From assembly GCA_033398695.1 (NCBI GenBank), contig CM065814.1, positions 104,782,501 through 104,846,500 on the forward strand: DNA of 64,000 nucleotides, written 5' to 3'. Numbering within the stretch: the stretch's first letter is position 1; the number at the start of each line of letters is the position of its first letter. The DNA comes from Orobanche coerulescens (taxonomy: Eukaryota > Streptophyta > Magnoliopsida > Lamiales > Orobanchaceae). The translations under genes were made by a program, and so were the position numbers. The notes under the pieces were generated by a model that did not search any database, was not told the origin of the DNA, and saw only the letters and a program-made list of their open reading frames with translations. Of the stretch, positions 1 through 10,646 are shown one piece after another.

Positions 1-1340
1 CGTTTAGTAGTCAAAGGTTTCAAACAGAAGGAAGGGTACGATTTTTTCGATACCTATTCACCTGTAACGAGAATTACATCTATTCGAGTGCTTCTCGCGA
101 TTGCTGCTTTGCACGATCTTGAGATTCATCAAATGGATGTTAAGATTGCTTTTCTGAACGGTGATCTGGATGAAGAGATCTATATGGAACAACCCGAAGG
201 GTTTGTACTACCTGGACAAGAGAAAAAGGTATGCAAACTGGTTAAGTCTCTATATGGATTGAAACAAGCTCCACTACAGTGGCACTTGAAGTTTGATAAT
301 GTAATGTTATCAAATGGTTTTAAAATAAACGAGTGTGATAAATTTGTTTATATTAAGAACACCAATAACGGTTATGTTATTGTGTGTCTTTATATAGATG
401 ACATGTTAATCATGGGTAACAATATACAAGTGATTAACGATACTAAGAACATGTTAAAAAGAAATTTTGATATGAAAGACATGGAGCTAGCCGATGTGAT
501 TCTTGGAATGAAAATTTTAAGAAAATCAGATGGAATCATCTTGACACAATCTCACTATGCCGAGAAAGTTCTCAAGAAGTTTAATGCTTTTGATAGCTTG
601 CCGGCTAAGACCCCAATAAATTTAAATGATCACTTGAGCAAAAATCGAGGGGAGCCCGTCGCACAAGAAGAATATGCACGAGTCATTGGGTGTTTAATGT
701 ATCTTACAAATTACACTCGACCCGATTTAGCTTGCGATGTGAACAAATTAAGTCGTTACACGAGCAATCCAAGCAAAGAGCATTGGAAAGCTCTCGTTAG
801 AGTTTTGAGGTACTTAAAGTATACTCAAAACCTTGGGCTACACTATTCGAGATACCCCCGGTACTTGAAGGGTACTGTGATGCGAATTGGATATTCGATA
901 CGAAAAGTTTATTTTCTACAAGTGGTTACGTGTTTACCATTGGGGGTGGAACTGTCTCGTGGAATTCCGCGAAACAAATGTGTATAGCCCGATCCACCAT
1001 GGAATTGGAATTCATAGCTTTGGACAAAGCTGGTGAAGAAGCCGAATGGCTCAGAAACTTTCTAGAAGATATTCCATGTTGGTCCAAGCCCGTGCTTGCA
1101 GTGATGATTCACTGTGATAGCCAAGCTGCTATTGGTAGGGCGAGAAGTAACATGTATAATGGAAAGTCTCCACATATTCGTCGACGTCATAATACCGTGA
1201 GATATTTGATCAAAAGTGGAGTTATCTCTATTGACTATGTGAGGTCATTGGATAATCTAGCGGATCCGCTAACCAAAGGGTTAAATCGTGACCAAATGAA
1301 TAAATTGCTAGAGGGAATGGGTTTAAAATCCACAAATTGA
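1..1340 (+). pseudogene. copia pol fragment: reverse transcriptase and RNase H
   Basis: The reading frame is open from base 1. It shows copia RT blocks in order: [19 protein letters not shown] (about residue 45), the SLYGLKQAP block, and the catalytic block [11 protein letters not shown], where YIDD replaces the usual YVDD. RNase H follows with [27 protein letters not shown], the CDSQAAI block and the terminal ADPLTKGL. The frame is broken once near 857-865, where a single missing base moves the reading to the frame that ends with TGA at 1338-1340. The product would be the polymerase part of a cytoplasmic virus-like particle. With no upstream half visible and a frameshift inside RNase H, I call it a decayed copy. 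Confidence 0.88.
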
Positions 1341-1882
1341 GAATTATCATAGTGGTAACACAACCAAGATGACTGGAGATCCCAACAACTTGGTTCAATG
1401 GGAGAACTAAGCTATGAGAGTTCGTGTGAAACACTCATCTAAGTTTATTCCATATAGAGCAATTGAGTGTTGAAAGCTTGCCTAGTGGTGAGGATAAGTC
1501 TATGACTTTTAATGATTCCTAAAGACCTCGAGGAGGTTGAGTATGGAAAGATACTCGGTAAAGAATCACCTATATAAGTGAAAAGTGGGAGCCGCTTCAT
1601 GAAATACACTTATGAATCCAAAGGGGTGTCCAAGGCCCGCAAAGGACACAAAACGTGAGAACGGATGAGGTTGAGGTGTTCAAGTGTTAGCACCATTGTC
1701 TCGGTGCACGCCGTGGGGGAATAGTTCAAAGCATCAAGCCACTAATCCACTTGTGTACCCGATGATGTTAACTATGGAAGGTTCAAAGTCACGAACTACC
1801 TATCATTATACTTTAACGCCTCTTGAGGACTGAGCTTGAGTCTGCATATTGCATTTGGGCTATTTTCACTCATGTGGGGGAT
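1341..1882 (+). other. copia 3' untranslated segment with polypurine tract
   Basis: About 540 bases without an ORF separate the pol stop from the LTR. The last bases (1873-1882, TGTGGGGGAT) are the polypurine tract that primes plus-strand DNA synthesis. Nothing else is recognised here. Confidence 0.6.
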
Positions 1883-2227
1883 TGTTGGAATCGTTAATGA
1901 TTTTAATTTTATTTTTTAAAATTAAATATTATAGGATCGATCTACGTTCCGAGTAGATAATCGTGGTATATTCACTTTCTCTAAACCGATTCTCAGTGAG
2001 TGAGAAATAGTGAATTAAAGTTTGTCACTTAATTGTGAATTAATAAGGGATGGAATCCCACATTGAATAATGAACCATCATTATTCTAGTATATAAGGAG
2101 TTATCTTTATGCATGTAATAATTAATGGCACATGTGTATGGGCTTAAAGCCCACCCGCGCGCACACCCGCGCGCCGCCGCCGCCCGCCCGCCTCGCCTCG
2201 GCCTCGGCCACGAGCCGCGAGCCGTGG

Positions 2228-2292
2228 ACCTTGGACCTTGGACCTTGGCCTTGGCCTTGGCCTTGATCTTGATCTTGATCTTGGATCTTGGC
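2228..2292 (+). repeat. hexamer tandem ladder in copia LTR
   Basis: Three related short units follow each other: three GGACCTT copies, then CTTGGC copies, then CTTGAT copies. The array lies between the two TATA boxes of this LTR. It reads as a long leucine/alanine string in one frame, which is a by-product of the repeat and not a gene. Confidence 0.8.
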
Positions 2293-2672
2293 AATTGGTC
2301 TTTGGGCTGGTCTTTGGGCCTGTTCATGGGCTTGGCCGTGAGCTAGGCCTTGGGCTAGCTTAAAGAATTTTTTGGACAAGCTCAACAATGTAGTTGGGCT
2401 CGTATGTGCACATAAGGATGTCCAGGTACATCCGTCAAATGGTTAAGGAGCTGATTATAGTCTAGGTGCATCCGGACTGTTCAAACTCAGCCAAAAAACG
2501 GGCAGTAATCTCCCAGGTGTTATGAGGAGGTGTTAAGGTTGCCTGTTCAAATTCAAAACGGCCAGTAACCACTGCCTTGAATTGTGTAACTCCTGTGTTC
2601 AAAGCAGGCATGAATGCCTGCATTATGACATCCTTAAGGGATGTGTTTAAAACCCCCTGCAGTGTGAATGGC

Positions 2673-2683
2673 CTATAAATAGG
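2673..2683 (+). promoter_or_regulatory. TATA box of copia LTR
   Basis: CTATAAATAGG is a near-perfect plant TATA box, better than the upstream TATATAAGG at 2090-2098. A start site would lie roughly 30 bases downstream, inside the LTR, as expected for the U3/R boundary. Confidence 0.6.
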
Positions 2684-3119
2684 CATACATTTCTTTGCTT
2701 CTGAGATACGAAAATTTTGCAATACTCAAGCATACATCATACACTTTGTCTCTGCATTCATATCATAAGTCAGAGCTCTGTCCTAACCTCGTTTCAGTTC
2801 GCCGGAGCTTAGAGGTTTATGGTGCTACTACCTCCAAGACGTAGCCGTTTTATCTTTGGGGACGACACGCCTAAATAGAGAGCACTACCGGGGCGTTTCT
2901 CGTCTTACGGAAAGAGACCTTCCTCGACTCGGCTTTACCCTACGGTTTTATTTATTGTTTATTAGTTATTTTCGTTTATTTTTGTTTCTTCTTTCGAGTT
3001 GTAATTCTGTTCGAGTTTTGTAATTTTCATTTCGTTCGAGTTTGTAATTCTTGGTTTTCGAGTTGTAATTTTGTCTTTCCAGTTGTAATTTAATTTTCGC
3101 CCAGCAAGTTTGTAACACA

Positions 3120-3544
3120 GAAAAATCAACATTATTTCCTTGGTAGAGCTCTCTTATATAATTTGCATATACCGTTTTGGTTTATATCTAAGCATACTCC
3201 TGAGCACAAAACAAATGCGAGAAGTGTTTGTTAATCAACCTTCTGTCACTCTTGGTTACAGTTTAATTATGATCAATTCATGAGAAGTATATGGTTTTAT
3301 AGCAGGGGATATCATCTATATTTATAATTGGACTAGTATACTTGACATTGATGTTTTGAAATTTTCCTATGGTTTCTGAATTTATTTATTATGGGTAATT
3401 TTTGACATTGAGTTATATTATGCATATTGTTTTTTTTATGGTAATATACCTTGCATAATGAATTTCTGTAGCTCAATGGAGTCTTGGGACGTAAAATATT
3501 ATGCTTCTTTCTCTTGCTGAAGACATCATTGCATATGAAAATTA
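3120..3544. other. AT-rich stretch, no feature recognised
   Basis: About 425 bases between the left copia LTR and the LTR of copia A. It is AT-rich, has no convincing ORF and no recognisable repeat end. Bases 3540-3544 (AATTA) would be the left target-site duplication of copia A. It could be the original host DNA of the locus or the tail of an older element. Confidence 0.4.
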
Positions 3545-4656
3545 TGTTGGGAAAAGCAACGACTAACGTCACGCCACAACGAATAAAGCGGAACCTCGTT
3601 TGACAAATTCCCACTCTTCAATCGTAACTTTGTGGTTACCGACGAGTAGAGCAATAGTTACAACTCGACAAAAATAATACAAATGATATTCGAAAGCGAT
3701 AAATAACGAGACACAATTTTAACGTGGAAAACCCTTCAAGACGAGAGTAAAAACCACGGGACCGAAGCCGCTAAAATCCACTATCACCAATACATACAAA
3801 ATACACAATCGTCCATAATACAAACTAGGGGTATACACCAATCGTCAAATACTTGGTAATAAATATTCTTCAAGTATTTGTAATACACAATAACAACAAG
3901 ATCGAGAAAAGAAAACACCGTAAATAGCTTACACAAAAAGCTAATGAAATACCCAAATTTCCGTACTCAAAATCTCAATCTACACCGGTGAAAAGATTTG
4001 CCCAATAGCTACCAAGCTCTTGTCAAAAGATCACGACGATCCGACCGATAAATCTCCAGGAAATTGAAGAATTGTATTTCTCTTTCTTGTTTCTCTCTCT
4101 ATCTCTCTCTTGCTTGCTCTCAAATGTGTGTGATAATAATGATGAAATCCCGCTGCAAAATCTGCATAAAAGGACACCCATTTGCTGGGTTGACCCGTGT
4201 GCTGCGGCCCGGCCAAAGTGTGCCGCGGCACACACCAAGAAAACACACCCAGGGGTATCGGCAGGGGCTGCGGCCCGACAGGAGGGTGCCGCGGCCCAGA
4301 GTACAGGCCACTTGGCCTTGAGAAACATGTAACGGGGGCCGCAGCTCGACAGGGATGTGCCGCGTCCCAGGGTGATCGGAAAGTGGCGATCGGCAGGTCT
4401 CGGTAGGGCGATCGACAGGGGCGATCGACAGGGCCCGGCAGGGTTGATCGGCAGGGGCCGCGGCCTAGAGTACAGTCTTGGCCAAAATGTGCTGAGTGAT
4501 TTCGGGGCCGCGGCTCGATAGCTGTGTGCCGCGGCCCGGCAGTGCAAGGTGAGAAAAATGACTTTTCAAGCGTAGTGCACGGCCCGGAGGGTTTGTGCCG
4601 TGGCCCGGAGTCCAGTCGACTCCGAAAATGCCTATATTTCGAAAATTAATCCTACA
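3545..4656 (-). repeat. 3' LTR of copia A
   Basis: In element orientation it begins TGTAGGATTA at 4656, directly after the polypurine tract, and ends TTTCCCAACA at 3545. It carries a large array of CCGCGGC-type words at 4185-4620. No partner LTR is present in the window, so the ends rest on the TG...CA rule and the polypurine tract. Confidence 0.75.
4185..4620 (-). promoter_or_regulatory. GCCGCGGCAC word array in copia A LTR
   Basis: The palindromic core CCGCGG or a one-base variant, usually with GTGCCGCGGCCC or GCCGCGGCAC around it, recurs about ten times in 435 bases. It lies in the U3 half of the LTR. It is the same word as in the LTR of the unrelated Athila B. A clear TATA box next to it was not found. 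Confidence 0.6.
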
Positions 4657-4671
4657 AATCTCCCCCTTTTC
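4657..4671 (-). other. polypurine tract of copia A
   Basis: Read on the minus strand this is GAAAAGGGGGAGATT, directly before the LTR start TGTAGG. It fixes the inner LTR boundary. Confidence 0.75.
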
Positions 4672-5541
4672 GGAATATAGGAAGAGTTCGCCATCCCGGC
4701 GATCGAACAACACACTCTCACCTTCTCTCTACTCAACGCCTTGGTTAACATATCGGAACCATTATCATCGGTATGAACTTTATCAAGTTCAAACAAACCA
4801 TCCTCCAAAGCATCTCGGATCCAATGATACCTCATATCGATATGTTTCGTTCTCTTGTGAAAAGTCGCATTCTTAGCCAAATGAATCGCACTTTAACTGT
4901 CACAAAGAACCACGTAACGTCGTTGTCGGAAGCCTAGCTCTCGTAAAAATATTTTTAACCATAGGAGCTCTTTACACGCTTCCACTGCCGCAATATACTC
5001 GGCCTCCATTGTAGACAAGGCAACGCACTTTTGCAATCTAGATTGCCATGACACGGCTCCCCCTGCGAACGTCATCAAATAACCGGAAGTGGATATTCGG
5101 TTATCTTCATTACCGGCCATATCCGAATCGGAATAACCAACAAGCATTGTTTTCCCATTTCCAAACGTAATCCCCAATTTGGAAGTACCCCGCAAATATC
5201 TAAATATCCATTTTACGGCTTCCCAATGCTTCTTTCCTGGATTCGATAGAAACCGGCTCACCACTCCCACGGCATGAGCAATGTCGGGCCTAGTACAAAC
5301 CATAGCAAACATTAAACTCCCGATCGCCGAGGCATATGGAATTTTATCCATATCCTCAATCTCCTCCTTCGTCTTAGGGCAATCTTGGCTCGTTAATTTA
5401 AAATTGTTAGTAAGAGGCGAACTAACAACTTTAGCTTTGTCCATGTTGAAGCATTTAAGCACCTTGTCGATATATTGCTCTTGCGACATGTGTAATTTTC
5501 GGGCTTCTCTTTCACGAGTAATTCTTATCCCAAGAATTTGT
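4672..5541 (-). pseudogene. copia A pol, C-terminal part (end of RT, RNase H)
   Basis: Read on the minus strand from 5541: ILGIRITRERE, MSQEQYIDKVL, the TRPDIAHAVG block, then RNase H with YSDSDMAGNEDNRISTSGY, GAVSWQSRLQKCVALSTMEAEY and LLWLKIFLREL. The block ending VLCDS is followed by a stop where a glutamine codon is expected (CAA to TAA, about 4892). The frame then continues through SAIHLAKNATF, HIDMRYHWIRD and MLTKALSREK. The reading runs on over the polypurine tract a few codons into the LTR. The upstream end at 5541 is the insertion point of the solo LTR, so any start codon to its right belongs to the LTR and not to this gene. Confidence 0.85.
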
Positions 5542-8500
5542 TGTAATACCCGTAATTTCGATTTCCGGTAATTTCTTTTTTTTTCGGCGAAAGTTCGTTT
5601 TGACGACTCGCTCATGACCATTTCGTCATTTCGAGAATGATTAATTCGGCACTTTTTTCATCCGAGTTCGTTTCGATATCGTTTTATTGAGTTCCGTGCT
5701 TTTTAGCGGCTTTTCCGCACTTGAGTTCGATTCTTGCGAATCTCGTCCGAAACTGTTGTTTCGAGTTTCTCGTAAGTTCATTTAATGTTATTATTTATGT
5801 TGCGAGCTTTGGTTTGGTGTTTCGATCGTGTATCGTGTATTTCGGACGTTTTGGGCCATTTATATAATTTCCCAAAGTTTTGGGGTGTTTGCCTTCGTAT
5901 CGTCCTTTCAACCTTCGGGTTGTCGGAACCATGTTTTTGTTTAGTGCTTCACTCATTTTTTGAATGTTATACTATTCGTCGTGTTCGTTCCGTACGTTTT
6001 CGGGAATTCGAGTCGTCGAGTCATGGCGGCTAGGCACGGGCCGGCCACATGCGGCAGGGACCGGCCAGGTGCGCACGAGCGTGGCGCACGAGCTGCGCGC
6101 ACGATCAGGTGCTCGTGCAGCCCTGACTGCACATGCACGAGCGAGTGCTTGTGCCCAGTGCTCGTGCGTCCCGGCAGTTTGCCGACAGTGGGCGCGCACG
6201 ACCCGGCGCACGACCGGCCGCTCGTGCGTGCCTGCTCGTGTGTCACTGGGCAGTATATGTGTTCGGGCAGACGTTTTTTTCACCATTTTCTCACTTCGTT
6301 CTTCCTCTTACGCGGCTGGAGACTTCTTGGGCATGGATACATGTTGTCATACAACAAATCAACGAAGTCTTGGAGTTCATATCATCAATTGTCAATCCTA
6401 TATCATCCTTTGATCTAGCGAATCAAGGTAATCTCTTCTTAGAACCCTAGTTTCTTGAATTTTGGGGTTTTTGCGTTTTTGGCCGATTCGTTCCGTATCG
6501 TTGATTAATCCATGATGGGTACGATTAATCTTAGTAGTATTCTTGTGTTTAACATCATTTAATCCATTGTTCTTCGTCGAATCGAAGTATATTTCTTGAT
6601 TTCCTTCGAATCGGCTTTTTGGGGGATTTGTTCTTGATTTCGTTTTCCATCCGTTTTTGATGGATCGATTGTTGTTAAATGATGTTTTTAAACATATCCT
6701 ATGGATTGTATATCCATATTTCGGTTTGAAATTCCGTTTTCGTGTTTTGACGGGACGAATCGTGTTGTTGGCCGTTTTGGGGGAAACACTTGAACTTTCG
6801 TCATTCGTTCTTTGAATTCAACGGCTTTGAGTCGTGCTATGGAATTCGTTTTCATTGTTTTTATTGTTGTTCGTAGTTTATTGTCGCGGGTTAACGTTCG
6901 GTGGAGTCGGCGGGTTCGTGGTCGGTTCGTGCCAACCTACTTCGGTCGATTCTCCGCGTTGTTCTTATTCGAGGCAAGTACCTTGTCCATACATTTCTTG
7001 TTTTGTGGATATGATGATTGGTGATCGTCTTGGTATGTTTGTTTGTTTGTTTGAAATGAGTTTTCAAAAGATTCGGCTAGCCCCGTTAAAGGCTCACTTT
7101 CAAAACGCGTGTTTTGTAAATTGTGTGGGTTATAAGTGACTACGTGACTCCTTTGGATATGTTTGGTGTTGATGTTGCGCTTGATAATGCATGGGTACGT
7201 ATATTGCTTCTTTCCGTCGCGTTATGGTTGACGTGTGTGTTGTTATTTATTCGCGTGGTCGTGGACTGACGGATAAATTATGTGAATTGGTGATTGATTT
7301 GATAATTGTTACAACGAATGACTGTGTGCTTGATGTTTGTGACAATGTGAATACTTGTTGTGAGAGACGTCATATCCGGGAGCCTCTGAGGGCGGGGCGT
7401 GCACTCCGGCTTGGTGTACGCTGCAATGTGCGGCTCCATATGGTTGGTGAACGCCGGTGTTTAACCTGATGCGTGTTCATGGGGCGGCTCTTACAGGAGT
7501 GACGCCGGCGCGGTGACACGTACAAGGGTCGACCGACATGTCAGAGTGAATGCCGGTGCACAGGTGTTTCAGTGGAGGCGCCTGGCAGGCTTATTGGTAA
7601 TGGATATTTGAGTGATTAGCTAAGACCCCGTTACCGAACGATTATCGTATTTCAAATTCTTTCAACTCTTTTCAAAATGCTGGTCTCGATATAGACCGTG
7701 ATTCGTGTTTCTGAAAGTGTGTTTCAACTTGTTTTAAATGTTGGTATCAGGGTTAATTAACCAAGGACATTTGACGAGATCTCCGAGGGTTAATTAATCA
7801 GGGTCTTGAGCAGTATTGGTCGGATGAGAGGCTATGTCTTTGATGGGCTATGTTGACATTTTGTGTTTTGGGTCGAGGACCCCGTGTGATGTTGAGACGA
7901 TTGATCTCGTGTTGATATTATTTGGATTTGGGTCGAGATCCCAGTGGAAATATTTGTGAAGACTCGCTTGTGTTGATTGAATGGTTTTCTTGCAAATTGC
8001 TTTCCGCCTACTGGTCGAGGACCCTGTTGATTTTGGAAAGAGAAGGATTTGATAATCCTAAATTATTTTTTATTAAAACTCTCGATGGCATCTTTAAACT
8101 GTTTTACAAATTGTTTTCCTTGATTTGTGATCTTTCGGTTTTTGGAATGTTTTACCCAAACTCTTGCCTCGGGAAGTACTTTTCGATACGTTTGGATCTT
8201 TGAGGATTCCTGGTTATTGTTATTCGTGGAATGTGAATTGTATGGCTCGTATTTGCACTTTGTTCTTGCACTAGCAAAACAGTGGAGTTTTGCTAACCCC
8301 CGAGTGTTCGGGGGGTGGATGTCTGTTTCTGCATTCAGGTTTGGGAGCATAACACAGGGTCGGCACGAAGGATGATGAAAGATGAATGATACTAATCACA
8401 CGAGGATCCGTATGATGTCATTAGTTTAGTTATAGTTTATTTTCCGCTGCAGTATTCTTTCCCGCTGTACGGGAGTGTGTTGTATTCGACCCATGCATGG

Positions 8501-8669
8501 GCATGTAATGAGTTTGAGTTGTATGTATTTATTGAAAGACTTAATCGGTCAACTGAGTCATTTTAGCCTTAAAGGCATTATTGAGATGTTCTATGTTGTT
8601 ACCAGCCTGGTAGATCCTTGAGGAAAGGTTCTACGGCGTGTAATATCCCTGAGCGGATTGGGGGTGTTG
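5542..8669 (+). repeat. solo LTR of the LARD/Tekay-like family in copia A
   Basis: Begins TGTAATACCCGTAATTTCG, the same start as the LARD1 and LARD2 LTRs, and resembles them over the first ~400 bases. Its end is also LARD-like: the CTGGTAGATCCTTG block, CTACGGCGTGTAATA and GGGGGTGTT. There is no primer site or internal region, so it is a single LTR left after LTR-LTR recombination. The left flank ends TTTGT. At the right the expected LTR end plus duplicated TTTGT has lost about six bases, leaving GGGTGTTGTTTAGCC. Length is about 3.1 kb. No coding sequence inside. Confidence 0.85.
6034..6240 (+). promoter_or_regulatory. GCACGAGC / GCTCGTGC inverted word array in solo LTR
   Basis: Copies of GCACGAG and its reverse complement CTCGTGC alternate through about 200 bases, with CGGCCGG patches. 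A TATATG element follows at 6254. Several ORFs cross it on both strands with arginine/alanine-rich products; these are composition artefacts. Confidence 0.65.
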
Positions 8670-9338
8670 TTTAGCCGCCCCCAAGTCTTTCATGGCAAAA
8701 GACTTATTCAATTCTTCCTTCAAGCTCGCAATCCTCTCGGCATTCTTGCTAACGATCAATATGTCGTCCACATAAAGCAATAGGATGATAAAATCATCAT
8801 CTCCAAATTTCTTGAAAAATACGCAATGGTCGAGAGTCGTCTTCCGGTATCCTTGCTCCCCCATAACCGACTCAAACTTCTTGTACCATTGCCTTGGTAC
8901 TTGTTTCAACCCGTATAAACTCTTCTGAAGTTTACACACATAATACTCTTTTCCTTCGACCTCAATCCTTCCGGTTGCTTCATATAAATTTCTTTGTCAA
9001 GGTCTCCGTGAAGAAAAGTCGCCTTGATATCCATTTGCTCGCCCTCTAGATCAAGGCTAGCCACAATACCAAGGACCAATCAAATTGATCCTATCTTCAC
9101 AACCGGAGAAAAAATCTCGTCAAAATCAATGCCCTTCTTTTGACTAAATCCTTCACTATGAGTCTAGCTTTGTATCGGGGCAACGAGGTATGCTCCTCCG
9201 ACTTCACTCTATACACCCACTTGTTCCTCAAAGCTCTCTTGCCTTTCGGAAACTTTACCAACTCGTACGTGTTATTCTCATACAAGGAACTCATCTCGTC
9301 TTGCATGGCATCCATCCACTCTTTCTTATTTTCATCCT
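8670..9338 (-). pseudogene. copia A pol: N-terminal half of reverse transcriptase
   Basis: On the minus strand from about 9338: MQDEMSSLYENNTYELV, KRALRNKWVYRVK, YKARLIVKD, then a frameshift near 9130 into the frame reading IDFDEIFSPVVKI. Next come EGEQMDIKATFLHGDLDKEIYM, a second shift near 8950, then [20 protein letters not shown] and the catalytic block LLLYVDDILIV. The frame reaches MKDLGAAKQ at 8670, where the solo LTR interrupts; the next codons lie at 5541 and below. At least two frameshifts make it non-functional. Confidence 0.85.
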
Positions 9339-10123
9339 CTATAGCCTCCGCAAAATATTTGGGCTCTCCCTCGTCGGTGAGTAAGACATACTCATCGGCG
9401 AAATAACGAGAGGAGGGATGACGGTCCCTCGTCGACCGCCTATGTGGGGTAGCTCAGGATGAGCTCCATCGGTGTCATATTGCCTCAATTCATCGTTCTC
9501 ACCATCATCATGTTGTTCATTATTTTGGACGTCATCTCCAACGGGTGTCTCAACATTTTGTGGAGGAACGGGGTCCAAATCAATAAGATCATAGTCGTGT
9601 TGCGGAGCCGACTCTCCATTCTTAACATCCTTCATTATTTGATCTTCAACGAAAACAACATCTATTGAACGAACAAGCCTCTTTATAACCGGGTCATACA
9701 ATCTATACCCATATTCATCAAGCCCGTAACCAATAAAAATACACGGCTTCGTCTTGGAGTCAAGTTTGGACCTCTCATCATTCGGAATGTGAACAAAAGC
9801 TTTACATCCGAAAACCTTTAAGTGGCGGTATGAGATATCTTTACCGCTCCACACTTTATCCAGGACGTCAAACTCCAAAGGAACACACGATATCAAATTA
9901 ATAACATGAACTTCCGTGTTCAAAGCTTCTCCCCAAAACAACTTTGGCAATCCGGCATGTGAGAGCAAACAACGAGCTCTCTCGACCAAAGTCCGGTTCA
10001 TTCTCTCCACCAAGCCATTGAGTTGAGGAGTCTTCGGGGGCATCTTTTGATGTCAGATCCCTTGTTCTCGGCAATATTCATCAAAGGGTCCGGTGTACTC
10101 TCCACCATTGTCCGTCCGGATAC
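9339..10123 (-). pseudogene. copia A pol: integrase core, C-terminal part
   Basis: Minus-strand reading with the order expected for copia integrase: TDNGG at the gypsy C border, PPKTPQLNGLVERMNRTLVE (with the catalytic glutamate of the DDE triad), LFWGEALNTEVHVINLI, YRHLKVFGCKAFVHIP and CIFIGYGLDEYGYRLYDP. A long acidic linker to RT follows. The first start codon in this stretch (10043) is internal; the true reading comes from 21065-21548 across the inserted gypsy C. Confidence 0.87.
10119..10123. repeat. target-site duplication GATAC (left copy) of gypsy C
   Basis: GATAC precedes the LTR start at 10124. The same five bases follow the LTR end at 21065-21069. Removing the element and one copy restores the copia A integrase codons. 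Confidence 0.95.
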
Positions 10124-10295
10124 TGTAATACCCTCGCCTTTAATATTGTATTTCATGATTTAAGTTAAGTATTTTCGCACCATATCTGTGATGTTGTAGC
10201 AAGTACCGAAGAATTATGATAAGTTGAATTCATGGTCATTCATACTATATTAGTTGTTGGGTGATATTGCGAGAATTCCATTTATGCTTATTATG

Positions 10296-10632
10296 GTACT
10301 TAACGTACGTTAACATGTATTCTTAACGTACGCTATGTAGGCCGCCTTACGTACGTAACATCAATACGTTAACGTACGTAATGCGGAAGATCCTCCAGCA
10401 GTCCGCCTTTCAGCGGGTGGGGCCGAGCAGGGGTAGGTGGTCGGGAGTCGATCGCGACAGCCAAGTCAACGGCTATTACGTACGTAATAGCTGCCTGGTT
10501 ACGTGCATGTAATCGCGTGTTTTGAGGCAGGGAGATTTGATGAAATTGGTTACGTACGTAATGATCATAAGATTACGTACGTAAAGGGTATAACGTACGT
10601 TAACCACGTTCGTTAACGTACGTAATGTCAAG
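10296..10632 (+). promoter_or_regulatory. ACGTACGT palindrome array upstream of TATA (gypsy C 5' LTR)
   Basis: About ten copies of TTACGTACGTAA, AACGTACGTTAA or one-base variants within 337 bases, ending just before the TATA box at 10639-10646. ACGT is the core bound by plant bZIP factors, so a regulatory role is possible. The 3' LTR has the same array at 18333-18654. Confidence 0.7.
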
Positions 10633-10638
10633 TTCAGA

Positions 10639-10646
10639 TTATAAAA
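10639..10646 (+). promoter_or_regulatory. TATA box, gypsy C 5' LTR
   Basis: TTATAAAA lies 7 bases after the end of the palindrome array, with the matching box at 18663-18670 in the 3' LTR. It is the likely start of the U3/R promoter. Confidence 0.65.

Larger units (their letters stand above)
1..3119 (+). mobile_element. Ty1/copia retrotransposon, 3' part (left edge cut)
   Basis: A plus-strand copia element whose gag, protease, integrase and first part of reverse transcriptase lie left of the window. What remains is RT plus RNase H (1-1340), a 3' untranslated segment (1341-1882) and the 3' LTR. The LTR starts at 1883 with TGTTGGAATC just after a G-rich polypurine run. Its right end at about 3119 (TGTAACACA) is a guess from the TG...CA rule, since neither the 5' LTR nor the left target duplication is visible. 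The family is certain; the right boundary is not. Confidence 0.85.
1883..3119 (+). repeat. 3' LTR of the left copia element
   Basis: Starts TGTTGGAATC right after the polypurine tract. It contains two TATA boxes (2090-2098 and 2673-2683), a GC-rich CGCGC segment near 2155-2215 and a ladder of CTTGGC/CTTGAT-like hexamers (about 2228-2292). A T-rich stretch with repeated GAGTTGTAATT words lies near 2990-3095. The right boundary is inferred only from a TG...CA end. Confidence 0.65.

Noticed and set aside
5542..5621. Apparent start of a copia RT protein with an MVMSESSKRTF N-terminus
   Set aside because: These codons come from the LTR inserted at 5542. The true upstream part of the protein is at 8670 and above.
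5953..6450. Several overlapping ORFs of 100-150 codons, rich in Arg, Ala, Cys and His
   Set aside because: They cross the GCACGAGC word array of the solo LTR on both strands and match no family. GC-rich repeats rarely contain stops.
10296..10632. Palindrome arrays as CRISPR-like repeats or a replication origin
   Set aside because: Unit spacing is irregular, there are no unique equal-length spacers, and the arrays are inside LTRs next to TATA boxes of a plant genome.
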